In this document: one piece after another, positions 16,807-25,179 of the stretch | Position numbering within the stretch: the stretch's first letter is position 1 | Layout of the letters: every line of letters begins with the position of its first letter | Source of the DNA: Shewanella sp. 1CM18E | GTDB lineage: Bacteria > Pseudomonadota > Gammaproteobacteria > Enterobacterales > Shewanellaceae | NCBI RefSeq assembly: GCF_023161665.1 | Contig: NZ_JALNTW010000018.1 | Coordinates: 1 to 64,000 of the forward strand | DNA length: 64,000 nucleotides | Direction: 5' to 3' | Notes under the pieces: model-generated | Seen by the model: only the letters and a program-made list of their open reading frames with translations | What the model was told of the DNA's origin: nothing | Databases searched by the model: none | Position numbers and translations under genes: made by a program

Positions 16807-17112
16807 ATGCAAAAAGAAATCGATGCCAGTGCAATGGTGACCAATGCCGAAAGCGCAGCCAAATGGCTTAAAGCTATCGCAAACCCATATCGATTAATGA
16901 TCCTGTGCTTATTATTAGATAAAGAGTTAAGTGTTACTGAGCTTAATAAAACCGTGCCTCTCAGCCAATCAGCGCTCTCGCAACACTTAGCGGTTCTGCG
17001 CTCTGAAGATTTAGTTGCTACCCGAAAAAGCTCACAAGTGGTTTATTACACCCTCAAAAATGAGCAAGTTACCGAAGTTATTTCAATACTGCATCGCAAG
17101 TATTGCGCCTAG
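16807..17112 (+). CDS. ArsR/SmtB-family regulator, HlyU/BigR-like
   Basis: A 101-residue winged-helix repressor. The recognition helix region is SQSALSQHLAVLRSEDLVATRK, closely resembling Vibrio HlyU. C34 (LMILCLLL) and C100 (KYCA), 66 residues apart, match the cysteine pair of HlyU, BigR and SqrR, which sense oxidants or persulfides; metal-site CVC motifs of ArsR/SmtB are absent. It may therefore be a thiol-redox switch, possibly for the divergent hemG-like gene and itself. GGAG lies about 12 bases before the ATG, longer than usual; M10 is an alternative start. Ends at a strong terminator facing a second hemG. Confidence 0.85.
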   Translation: MQKEIDASAMVTNAESAAKWLKAIANPYRLMILCLLLDKELSVTELNKTVPLSQSALSQHLAVLRSEDLVATRKSSQVVYYTLKNEQVTEVISILHRKYCA

Positions 17113-17125
17113 ACGCTTAGATAAC

Positions 17126-17154
17126 AAAAAGCCTGCTTAATCGCAGGCTTTTTT
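17126..17154. terminator. bidirectional intrinsic terminator
   Basis: AAAAAGCCTGC (17126-17136), loop TTAATC, GCAGGCTTTTTT. Ends the ArsR gene (+) and the hemG gene at 17185 (-). Confidence 0.88.
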
Positions 17155-17184
17155 AGTTTTACTTATGCCAAATGGTGGCAAATT

Positions 17185-17712
17185 TTAACGTTCGGCAAAT
17201 GCGCGGCCAAACTCATCAACCTTGTTCCAATCGGTAAATTCAAAGGTACCACTAGTGTCTGTTGGGCCTTTGGTCATCCACATAATAAAGCGGATCATCA
17301 CCTTGTCGAATAGTCGATATTTAGGGTAATCAATCTTACCCGCAAATACCGCCAACTGTTGCGGCTGCCATAAAGAGAGCTCTAAAAACTTCTTCATATA
17401 TGGGTTAGTTTCCGGGGTGTTTTTCTCAGGTTTACGTGCCACAACATTAACGGTAAAAAAGGCGTTTTGCTTGGCATTTAACACCGCATGATGACGATTA
17501 ATAAACTGATAAAGTTCGGGTCTATGTTTACCATAGCGAATACTTGCCGCCACCAAGATTTTATCAAATTGCGCCAAGCCGAGCTTATCGGCTTCATCAA
17601 CTGAAGCCATAGTTACCGTGGCGTTTTGCTCTTGGTTAATCTTCTTGATTTGCTCACAAATCGCTTTGGTTTGACCATCAACCGTCGAATAAATTATTAG
17701 TGTATTGCTCAT
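17185..17712 (-). CDS. hemG: protoporphyrinogen IX dehydrogenase (quinone)
   Basis: Oxidises protoporphyrinogen IX to protoporphyrin IX, the step after HemF, feeding electrons to the quinone pool; membrane-associated flavoprotein. 175 residues (E. coli 181). FMN loop IYSTVDGQTKAI at residues 7-18, ASIRYGKHRPELYQF, the long insert FFTVNVVARKPEKNTPETN and the basic YRLFDKVMIRFIMWMTKG segment match E. coli HemG closely. It is downstream of pepQ-yigZ-trkH in the same order as in E. coli, so this copy is taken as the true orthologue. Gap to trkH 140 bp. Confidence 0.93.
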   Translation of the reverse strand: MSNTLIIYSTVDGQTKAICEQIKKINQEQNATVTMASVDEADKLGLAQFDKILVAASIRYGKHRPELYQFINRHHAVLNAKQNAFFTVNVVARKPEKNTPETNPYMKKFLELSLWQPQQLAVFAGKIDYPKYRLFDKVMIRFIMWMTKGPTDTSGTFEFTDWNKVDEFGRAFAER

Positions 17713-17852
17713 TAACTTCCTACGATTTTCCGATTATCACTTAGGTCTTACTAGGCGCAACATAAAGCCGTAGGCCAAGCGTTCATTAATATACTTACGA
17801 ATAATTAACGCTAGCTTAGCTCTAGTCTCCTAGTAAGTATCTTTACACTAAT

Positions 17853-19310
17853 TTAGTTTTTCCAAAAGGTCGGCGTAAACAAAATTAATAGCGTAAATAC
17901 TTCTAAACGACCAAATAGCATGGCAAACAATAGCACCCACTTTTCACCATCGCCAATACTGGCATAGTTACTGGCGACTTCACCAAGTCCAGGGCCTAAG
18001 TTATTTAAACAAGCTGCTGTAGCACTAAAGGCGGTAATCGCATCCATGCCTTGCGCCATTAAAATAAGCATACAAACCACAAACACTAAGGCATAAGCTG
18101 AGAAGAAGCCCCACACAGCATCAATCACCCTGTCAGGCAGTGCGTTACCACTAATACGAATAGAGAACATACCACGAGGATGTACTAAACGCTTAAGTTC
18201 ACGCGAACCTTGTAGTAACAACAAAATCACTCGAATAACTTTAATACCACCAGCAGTTGAACCACCACTACCACCAATAAAACTAGAGAAGATAAGTAGG
18301 ATTGGCAAAAACAGCGGCCAAGCATGGAAACTCTCAGTACCAAATCCTGCAGTTGTAGAGATAGAAACCGCCTGGAACAGTGCATAATCAAAGGTTTCTT
18401 CGGCTGAGTCGTAAATACCAGAGCCGTATAACGTTGCGAAACAGATTGCGGTTAGCACCAACTGAATAGCAATTAACACCTTAAACTCAGCGTCTCTAAA
18501 GTAGACTCTAAGGTTAATGCCGCGGCGAGAGAATGCTGCAAAATGCAGGCTAAAGTTAAGCGCGGCAATTAATAAAAACACCACACAAATCATGTTGATT
18601 GTCGGGCTGTCAAAGTAGCCCATACTGGCATCATGGGTAGAGAAACCACCAATGGCAATGGTGGAGAATGAGTGACAAATCGCATCAAACACATCCATAC
18701 CCGCTAGCCAATAAGCGACAGCACACGCCACCGTTAGCGCCAAATAGATATACCAAAGCGCTTTAGCGGTTTCGGCGATCCTCGGGGTCATCTTACTGTC
18801 TTTCACTGGCCCCGGCATTTCTGCCCTATACAGCTGCATACCACCGACACCAAGCACCGGCAAAATCGCCACCGCCAATACAATAATCCCCATACCGCCT
18901 AGCCATTGCAGCAAATGTCGATAAAACAAAATCGCTTTAGGTAGACTGTCTAGACCAACAATAACCGTGGCACCTGTAGTAGTAAGCGCGGAGAAGGATT
19001 CAAAAAAACTATCTGTTAAGCTCAGCGATGGCTGACCGGAGAAAATAAATGGCACCGCACCAATAGAACCTAGTACCACCCAAAATAGTACCACCAGCAA
19101 AAAACCTTCTCTGGTGCGTAGATCTTTACGGTGTGCACGGTTGGGATACCAAAGCGTAAAACCTAAAATCAAGCACAATACAAATGCCTGAATAAACGCC
19201 ATGCCGCCGCCATCTTTATAGATAACAGCAACGACCGCCGGTGGAAGTAAAGATAAAGAAAACAGCCCCATTAACAGGCCGGTAATTCTTATAATTGTTC
19301 GATATTGCAT
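17853..19310 (-). CDS. Trk potassium transporter membrane subunit, second copy
   Basis: 485 residues with the same fourfold M1-pore-M2 plan as the TrkH at 14558. Filter loops: TTTGATVI, FSTIAIGGFST, STTAGFGTES, NNLGPGLGE; the third has no second charged residue near the filter. A GGSGGSTAGGIKVIRV loop precedes the last repeats. It lies in the pepQ-yigZ-trkH-hemG order of E. coli, so by position this is the E. coli trkH counterpart, while the other copy sits with trkA. Both probably share the single TrkA encoded here; a difference in ion or K+ affinity is possible but not shown. Confidence 0.93.
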   Translation of the reverse strand: MQYRTIIRITGLLMGLFSLSLLPPAVVAVIYKDGGGMAFIQAFVLCLILGFTLWYPNRAHRKDLRTREGFLLVVLFWVVLGSIGAVPFIFSGQPSLSLTDSFFESFSALTTTGATVIVGLDSLPKAILFYRHLLQWLGGMGIIVLAVAILPVLGVGGMQLYRAEMPGPVKDSKMTPRIAETAKALWYIYLALTVACAVAYWLAGMDVFDAICHSFSTIAIGGFSTHDASMGYFDSPTINMICVVFLLIAALNFSLHFAAFSRRGINLRVYFRDAEFKVLIAIQLVLTAICFATLYGSGIYDSAEETFDYALFQAVSISTTAGFGTESFHAWPLFLPILLIFSSFIGGSGGSTAGGIKVIRVILLLLQGSRELKRLVHPRGMFSIRISGNALPDRVIDAVWGFFSAYALVFVVCMLILMAQGMDAITAFSATAACLNNLGPGLGEVASNYASIGDGEKWVLLFAMLFGRLEVFTLLILFTPTFWKN

Positions 19311-19403
19311 TGATTCCCATTACCCGCGTTCAGCTAACGCGCACTTAACACTCTTAGTTTATTAAATTTATCGCTTCAATTGCTGGCAATAAGCTGCAAG
19401 TTA

Positions 19404-20018
19404 CTATTCGGCGTATATCGCCTTTAACTGGCCTTTACTCATAGTCGCCAAATCAATATTTAGCTGCGCCTTAAACGCTTTTGGTATCGCAAATTGAATA
19501 ACGACGTTGTCGCTAAACTGTTTATCTTCTATCAATACATCAAATTGAGCCAATAAATGCTCTACATCTTTGAGTTGATGGTAATCACACACTAACGTTG
19601 CCGGATAGCGGATCTGTTTTAACTGCGTTTCAAGTTGTGGGATAGCTTGTTTAATTCCAGAGCTATATGCCCGAACTAACCCGCCCACACCGAGTTTTGT
19701 GCCGCCAAAATAACGAATAACTATGGCACCTAACTCACCAATATTGGCACCTTGCAATGCCGCTAACATTGGCCGACCAGCACTACCAGAAGGTTCACCA
19801 TCGTCACTTGAACCTATATTAATGCTGTCGCTTGGCGCACCAGCAACAAAAGCATAGCAATAATGGTTAGCTCCAGGATATTCCACCTTTAAGTTGGTAA
19901 GTACACACTTCAAATCTTCAAGCGACTGACAATGAAACAGAAAAGAGATAAAGCGACTATGCTTTATCTCTTCTTCTATCAGTAAATCAGCCGCTGGAAT
20001 GAGATAACTTTCACTCAA
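19404..20018 (-). CDS. yigZ: IMPACT family protein YigZ
   Basis: 204 residues from a TTG at 20018 (E. coli 204-205), with GAG spaced 9 bases before it. The first TTG of the frame (20054) lacks a ribosome site. The N-terminal UPF0029 domain carries EEIKHSRFISFL and the signature DDGEPSGSAGRPML, IVIRYFGGTKLGVGGLVRAY; a C-terminal ferredoxin-like domain follows. The family is linked to translation or stress control in eukaryotes, and the bacterial role is unclear. Lies between pepQ and trkH as in E. coli. Confidence 0.9.
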   Translation of the reverse strand: MSESYLIPAADLLIEEEIKHSRFISFLFHCQSLEDLKCVLTNLKVEYPGANHYCYAFVAGAPSDSINIGSSDDGEPSGSAGRPMLAALQGANIGELGAIVIRYFGGTKLGVGGLVRAYSSGIKQAIPQLETQLKQIRYPATLVCDYHQLKDVEHLLAQFDVLIEDKQFSDNVVIQFAIPKAFKAQLNIDLATMSKGQLKAIYAE

Positions 20019-20068
20019 AATCGTTTTCTCAATAAATAAAAGTTTATCGCTCAAATACAGCTAAATAG

Positions 20069-21391
20069 TTAGCGATTTAAACCTAAATCTCGAGTCATAT
20101 TCTCAACTCGATCACCATGAATAATCACATTATCTTCAATACGAATACCACCAAATGGGCGTAAGATATCAACGGTATTCCAGTTAACTTGCGCTTGACG
20201 CTTATCTTGCTTTAAGCCCGCTAATAGTGAATCAATAATGTAAACACCCGGCTCAATTGTCAGCACCTGATTTACATCTAACTCACGCGTACAGCGTAAG
20301 AAAGGATGTGCCTCTGGTGAAGCAATATGAGTGCCTTTATCATCAGCTAGAAAACCGCCCATATCATGGACTTGAATCCCCAACATATGACCTAAACCGT
20401 GCGGGAAAAAGACGCTAGTTATGCCCTGCTCAACCAGCCCCTGCACATCGCCGCTGACAATATCAAAATCCAACAAGATCTGCGCTAACTTATAATGAGT
20501 TTCGACGTGCAATTGCACATAGCTCACACCTGGCTTCATCATATTGATGATCTGTAGCTGCAAATTATCCATCGCAGTAATCAAATCATCGAAAATATTC
20601 TTCTCGAATGCATAGCTACGGGTGATATCAGATGCATAACCGTTAAAATTAGCACCGGCGTCAATTAAGAATGAACGACGTTGAGCTGGCGATTTTTGCT
20701 CGAGTGCCGTGTAGTGCAAAATCGCTGCGTTTTCATTAAGCGCAACAATGCTGCCGTAAGGAACTTGGTTCTCGCCTTGCGACACAGCAGACAAATACAC
20801 CTGTAGGATCTCAAACTCACTTGCACCATTATAAAAAGCAGTCTTGGCCGCCTGATGCCCGGTCACTGCTATTGCGTTTGATTGACGCATACACACCAAC
20901 TCATAGTCAGTTTTGGTAGCGCGGTGATAGTTAAGGTAACTTAGAACAGAATCTGGATTGCGAGAAGTAAAGCCAAGTACGTCGGCAACATCTAAATGCT
21001 CACCAATATAAGCCCAGTTTTCAATATCTTTAGGCAGATACTCGGCAACTTTGTCAGCCTTAGTTAAAAACTTAATATCGACATGTTCAGACCAATATTC
21101 AGTTGGTTCTGCCGACACTTTATGCCAAAAATCAACTGGGCGATAAAATATTAATAGTGGTTTATCAGTACCGTTAACCACCAACCAAGAGTTTGGATTA
21201 TCAGTTACTGGTAACCAAGCTTTAAAGTGTGGATTCACTTTAAATGGATAATCTAAATCATCTAAAAATTGTCTGTGTGGCTGACCTGAGTGGATGACTA
21301 AGCCTGATAAATTTTCGCGGGAAGTGATTTCGCTAACACGACGATTAAGTACTTGAAGATGGTCGTGATACAGATGCGCTAACTGTTCCAT
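20069..21391 (-). CDS. pepQ: Xaa-Pro dipeptidase
   Basis: Cleaves dipeptides with C-terminal proline; cytoplasmic, dimanganese. 440 residues from the ATG at 21391 (E. coli 443), chosen because MEQLAHLYHDHL matches the family start and AGGG lies before it; the frame is open 14 codons further. Pita-bread fold: metal ligands in LIDAGANFNGYASDITRSY, FPHGLGHMLGIQVHD, TIEPGVY and GGIRIEDNV. First gene of the pepQ-yigZ-trkH-hemG run, divergent from fadBA, an arrangement shared with E. coli. Confidence 0.95.
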   Translation of the reverse strand: MEQLAHLYHDHLQVLNRRVSEITSRENLSGLVIHSGQPHRQFLDDLDYPFKVNPHFKAWLPVTDNPNSWLVVNGTDKPLLIFYRPVDFWHKVSAEPTEYWSEHVDIKFLTKADKVAEYLPKDIENWAYIGEHLDVADVLGFTSRNPDSVLSYLNYHRATKTDYELVCMRQSNAIAVTGHQAAKTAFYNGASEFEILQVYLSAVSQGENQVPYGSIVALNENAAILHYTALEQKSPAQRRSFLIDAGANFNGYASDITRSYAFEKNIFDDLITAMDNLQLQIINMMKPGVSYVQLHVETHYKLAQILLDFDIVSGDVQGLVEQGITSVFFPHGLGHMLGIQVHDMGGFLADDKGTHIASPEAHPFLRCTRELDVNQVLTIEPGVYIIDSLLAGLKQDKRQAQVNWNTVDILRPFGGIRIEDNVIIHGDRVENMTRDLGLNR

Positions 21392-21590
21392 GAGGGTTAC
21401 CCTATTGTTATTATTTAGCCAAATTTTCGACATCGACCCAGTCTAACACATAGACAATTAAAATTTTTCTTCAAACACATTATTCGCTAAAGCGGCTAAA
21501 CTCTTGCGAGCAAAGATAAAATATAAACATCAATTTTTTTGCTATAAGCGTATGATTTTATTTGATCTACTAATAAGGAATAAAAATAAC

Positions 21591-21604
21591 TAAACGACCG
21601 TTTA
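21591..21604. promoter_or_regulatory. candidate PsrA-type operator upstream of fadBA
   Basis: TAAACGACCGTTTA has 6-bp arms around two bases, matching the AAAC-N4-GTTT pattern bound by the TetR-family fatty-acid regulator PsrA of Pseudomonas and Shewanella. It lies 152 bp before the fadB start in the region shared with pepQ. No FadR-type site was looked for exhaustively. Confidence 0.45.
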
Positions 21605-21755
21605 AATTGGGTGTTGTAATTTTTTGTGATTAGTCGCACACTGAATAGCAACTGGTCAAATGATGGCCTAGGCTGCTGTGACAAAGAAGGTTACATTCGG
21701 ACAATAAAATCATTAATGATCTGGATAGTGAACCTAAGCTAAAAGGAAGCAAGCA

Positions 21756-23909
21756 ATGATCTACCAAAGCCCTACAATTGAGGTTGAGTTACTCGAAAAT
21801 AATATCGCGCACTTGTGTTTTAACGCACAAGGCTCAGTAAATAAGTTAGACCGAGCAACCCTCGACTCACTCAATGCTGCACTCGATAGCATTCAACAAG
21901 ATTCTAGTATTAAAGCGTTAATGCTTAGCTCAGCCAAAGATGCCTTTATCGTTGGTGCTGACATCACCGAATTTCTAGGGCTTTTTGCTGAAGACGATAC
22001 TGTTTTACAGTCTTGGATTGAGCAAGCCAATGATGTATTTAACAAGTTAGAAGACTTACCTTTTCCAACATTGTCAGCGATTAACGGTTTTGCGTTAGGC
22101 GGCGGTTGCGAAACCATTCTTGCTACAGACTTCCGTATCGCAGACACCACAGCTCGCATAGGTCTACCTGAAACTAAGTTAGGTATTATCCCAGGCTTTG
22201 GTGGCACAGTTCGTTTACCGCGTGTGATTGGTACCGACAATGCACTAGAGTGGATCACCTCAGGTAAAGATCAACGCCCAGACGCTGCACTTAAAGTAGG
22301 TGCAATTGACGCGGTAGTAGCGCCAGAGCACCTCAAGTCTGCAGCGTTAAAAATGCTGAATGATGCCCTAGCAGAAAAGCTAGATTGGCAAACTCGCCGC
22401 GCTAAGAAGCAAGCGCCACTGACACTGCCTAAACTTGAAGCCATGATGTCTTTTGCAACCGCTAAAGGCATGGTATTTAAAATTGCCGGTAAACATTACC
22501 CTGCACCTATGGCAGTAATTAGTGTTATTGAACAAGCTGCACAATGTGGCCGCGCAGAAGCACTACAAATCGAGCATCAAGCATTTGTAAAGCTGGCTAA
22601 AACAGAAGTAGCCCAAGCGTTAATTGGTATTTTCTTAAATGACCAGCTCGTAAAAGGCAAAGCCAAGAAAGCTGGCAAGCTAGCCAAACCTGTAAGCTCA
22701 GCTGCGGTATTAGGCGCTGGAATTATGGGTGGCGGTATTGCTTATCAAAGTGCCAGCAAAGGCACGCCAATTGTGATGAAGGATATCGCTCAACCAGCCC
22801 TTGATTTAGGTTTGGGTGAAGCGGCTAAATTGCTAACGGCTCAAGTTAAACGTGGTCGTTCTAATCCAGCCAAAATGGCAGCGGTACTGAATAGCATCAC
22901 ACCAGCACTCGACTACGCACCGGTTAAAGATGCCGACGTAGTGGTAGAAGCTGTTGTTGAGCATCCAAAAGTAAAATCTATGGTGCTTGCAGAAGTTGAA
23001 CAGCATGTCAGTGAAGATGCCATCATCACCTCTAACACCTCAACGATTTCAATCAACCTATTAGCTAAGAGCCTTAAAAAGCCCGAACGCTTCTGTGGTA
23101 TGCACTTCTTTAATCCTGTGCACAAAATGCCATTGGTCGAAGTGATCCGTGGTGAAAACAGCTCAGACGAAACTATCGCCTCAGTAGTGGCTTACGCCAG
23201 CAAGATGGGCAAAACGCCAATCGTGGTAAATGACTGCCCAGGCTTTTTCGTCAACCGGGTACTCTTCCCTTACTTTGCAGGCTTTAGCGGCCTACTAGCA
23301 GATGGCGCTGATTTTGCGGCTATCGATAAAGTAATGGAAAAGCAGTTTGGCTGGCCAATGGGCCCTGCTTACCTACTCGATGTGGTTGGTTTAGATACTG
23401 GTCATCACGCGCAAGCAGTAATGGCCGAAGGCTTCCCTGATCGCATGGGTAAATCAAGCAAAGATGCTATTGATGTGATGTTTGCAGCAGAGCGATTTGG
23501 TCAGAAGAATAGTAAAGGCTTCTACCAATATTCAGTAGATCGTCGCGGCAAGCCAAAGAAAGATTTAGACCCAACTAGCTACGAGTTACTGCAAGCCGAG
23601 TTTGGCGAGCAAAAAGCTTTTGAATCAGATGAGATCATTGCCCGCACTATGATCCCAATGATTATCGAGACAGTGCGTTGTCTTGAAGAAGGAATTATCG
23701 CTTCACCTGCTGAAGCTGACATGGGCCTAGTTTACGGCCTTGGCTTCCCACCATTTAGAGGCGGTGTATTCCGTTACCTAGATACTATAGGTGTGGCTAA
23801 CTTTGTGGCGCTTGCCGACAAATACGCTCACTTAGGTGGTCTATACCAAGTCACCGACACTATGCGCGAACTTGCCGCCAACAATGGCAGCTACTACCAG
23901 CAGGCTTAA
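21756..23909 (+). CDS. fadB: fatty acid oxidation complex alpha subunit
   Basis: Multifunctional beta-oxidation enzyme of 717 residues (E. coli 729): enoyl-CoA hydratase/isomerase domain (about 1-190, with FALGGGCE and LPETKLGIIPGFGGTVRLPR carrying the two catalytic glutamates), an NAD-binding domain starting at GAGIMGGGIAY (residue 320) and a 3-hydroxyacyl-CoA dehydrogenase C-terminal domain (GMHFFNPVHKMPLVEVI, DCPGFFVNRVL). It forms an alpha2beta2 complex with FadA, encoded 18 bp downstream. AGGAAG precedes the ATG. The intergenic region carries a PsrA-like palindrome, so induction by long-chain acyl-CoA is likely. Confidence 0.97.
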   Translation: MIYQSPTIEVELLENNIAHLCFNAQGSVNKLDRATLDSLNAALDSIQQDSSIKALMLSSAKDAFIVGADITEFLGLFAEDDTVLQSWIEQANDVFNKLEDLPFPTLSAINGFALGGGCETILATDFRIADTTARIGLPETKLGIIPGFGGTVRLPRVIGTDNALEWITSGKDQRPDAALKVGAIDAVVAPEHLKSAALKMLNDALAEKLDWQTRRAKKQAPLTLPKLEAMMSFATAKGMVFKIAGKHYPAPMAVISVIEQAAQCGRAEALQIEHQAFVKLAKTEVAQALIGIFLNDQLVKGKAKKAGKLAKPVSSAAVLGAGIMGGGIAYQSASKGTPIVMKDIAQPALDLGLGEAAKLLTAQVKRGRSNPAKMAAVLNSITPALDYAPVKDADVVVEAVVEHPKVKSMVLAEVEQHVSEDAIITSNTSTISINLLAKSLKKPERFCGMHFFNPVHKMPLVEVIRGENSSDETIASVVAYASKMGKTPIVVNDCPGFFVNRVLFPYFAGFSGLLADGADFAAIDKVMEKQFGWPMGPAYLLDVVGLDTGHHAQAVMAEGFPDRMGKSSKDAIDVMFAAERFGQKNSKGFYQYSVDRRGKPKKDLDPTSYELLQAEFGEQKAFESDEIIARTMIPMIIETVRCLEEGIIASPAEADMGLVYGLGFPPFRGGVFRYLDTIGVANFVALADKYAHLGGLYQVTDTMRELAANNGSYYQQA

Positions 23910-23927
23910 GCAGAAAGGATTAAAACA

Positions 23928-25091
23928 ATGAAAAACGCCGTTATCGTAGATTGTATCCGTACGCCAATGGGCCGCTCAAAGGCTGGTGTATTTAGAAATG
24001 TACGTGCAGAAACCCTATCTGCAGAACTGATGAAAGCACTACTTGAGCGCAACCCAAAGCTTGATCCAAACACCATCGAAGATGTGATGTGGGGTTGTGT
24101 GCAGCAAACACTCGAGCAAGGTTTTAATATTGCCCGTAACGCTGCTTTGCTAGCAGGTATTCCGAAGCAAGTTGGCGCGGTTACCGTTAACCGTTTATGT
24201 GGCTCATCTATGGATGCACTACACCAAGCCGCACGAGCCATTATGACAGGCCAAGGCGACACCTTTATCGTTGGTGGTGTTGAACATATGGGCCATGTAC
24301 CGATGAACCATGGTGTCGATTTCCACCCAGGTCTTGCTAACAACGTGGCTAAAGCCTCTGGCATGATGGGTCTAACCGCAGAAATGCTCGGCAAGATGCA
24401 CGGTATCACTCGTGAACAACAAGATGCTTTTGCAGTGCGTTCACACCAGCGTGCGCATGCTGCAACTGTTGAAGGTCGCTTTGCTAATGAGATTGTAGCA
24501 ATTGAAGGTCACGACGCCGATGGCGCGCTGATTAAAGTTGATCATGATGAAGTGATCCGCCCTGAAACATCAATGGAATCACTGTCTGGTTTACGCCCTG
24601 CTTTTGACCCAGCAAACGGTACAGTTACCGCTGGTACCTCTTCAGCACTATCAGATGGCGCATCTGCCATGCTAGTCATGGAAGAAGAAAAAGCTAAAGA
24701 GCTAGGTCTACCTATTCGCGCGCGCATTCGCTCAATGGCGATTGCTGGCTGTGATGCGGCAATTATGGGTTATGGGCCAGTACCTGCAACCCAAAAAGCA
24801 CTTAAACGTGCAGGCCTAACGGTTGATGACCTAGACGTTATCGAACTTAACGAAGCCTTCGCAGCACAATCGCTGCCATGTGTAAAAGACTTAGGCCTAA
24901 TGGATGTGGTTGACGAAAAAGTTAACCTAAATGGTGGTGCAATTGCACTTGGTCATCCACTTGGCTGTTCGGGTACTCGTATCTCAACGACCTTGATAAA
25001 CCTTATGGAAGCCAAAGATGCTAAGTATGGCCTAGCGACTATGTGTATTGGTCTAGGCCAAGGTATTGCGACGATATTTGAGCGTCCATAA
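23928..25091 (+). CDS. fadA: 3-ketoacyl-CoA thiolase, beta subunit of the fatty acid oxidation complex
   Basis: Cleaves 3-ketoacyl-CoA to acetyl-CoA and a shortened acyl-CoA. 387 residues, exactly the E. coli length. Nucleophile C91 lies in VNRLCGSSMDALHQA, H343 in GHPLGCSGTR and C373 in CIGLGQG. In an operon with fadB and followed by a strong terminator that also ends the convergent transglycosylase gene. Confidence 0.97.
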   Translation: MKNAVIVDCIRTPMGRSKAGVFRNVRAETLSAELMKALLERNPKLDPNTIEDVMWGCVQQTLEQGFNIARNAALLAGIPKQVGAVTVNRLCGSSMDALHQAARAIMTGQGDTFIVGGVEHMGHVPMNHGVDFHPGLANNVAKASGMMGLTAEMLGKMHGITREQQDAFAVRSHQRAHAATVEGRFANEIVAIEGHDADGALIKVDHDEVIRPETSMESLSGLRPAFDPANGTVTAGTSSALSDGASAMLVMEEEKAKELGLPIRARIRSMAIAGCDAAIMGYGPVPATQKALKRAGLTVDDLDVIELNEAFAAQSLPCVKDLGLMDVVDEKVNLNGGAIALGHPLGCSGTRISTTLINLMEAKDAKYGLATMCIGLGQGIATIFERP

Positions 25092-25129
25092 GCTTAATTT
25101 ACATCTCACAAACCAAGCTTGATAGACAC

Positions 25130-25157
25130 AAAAAAGCCAGCGTAAGCTGGCTTTTTT
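25130..25157. terminator. bidirectional intrinsic terminator
   Basis: AAAAAAGCCAGC (25130-25141), loop GTAA, GCTGGCTTTTTT (25146-25157). Ends fadBA (+) and the envelope operon (-). Confidence 0.9.
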
Positions 25158-25179
25158 CATGTTGTAATGCACAAAGATA

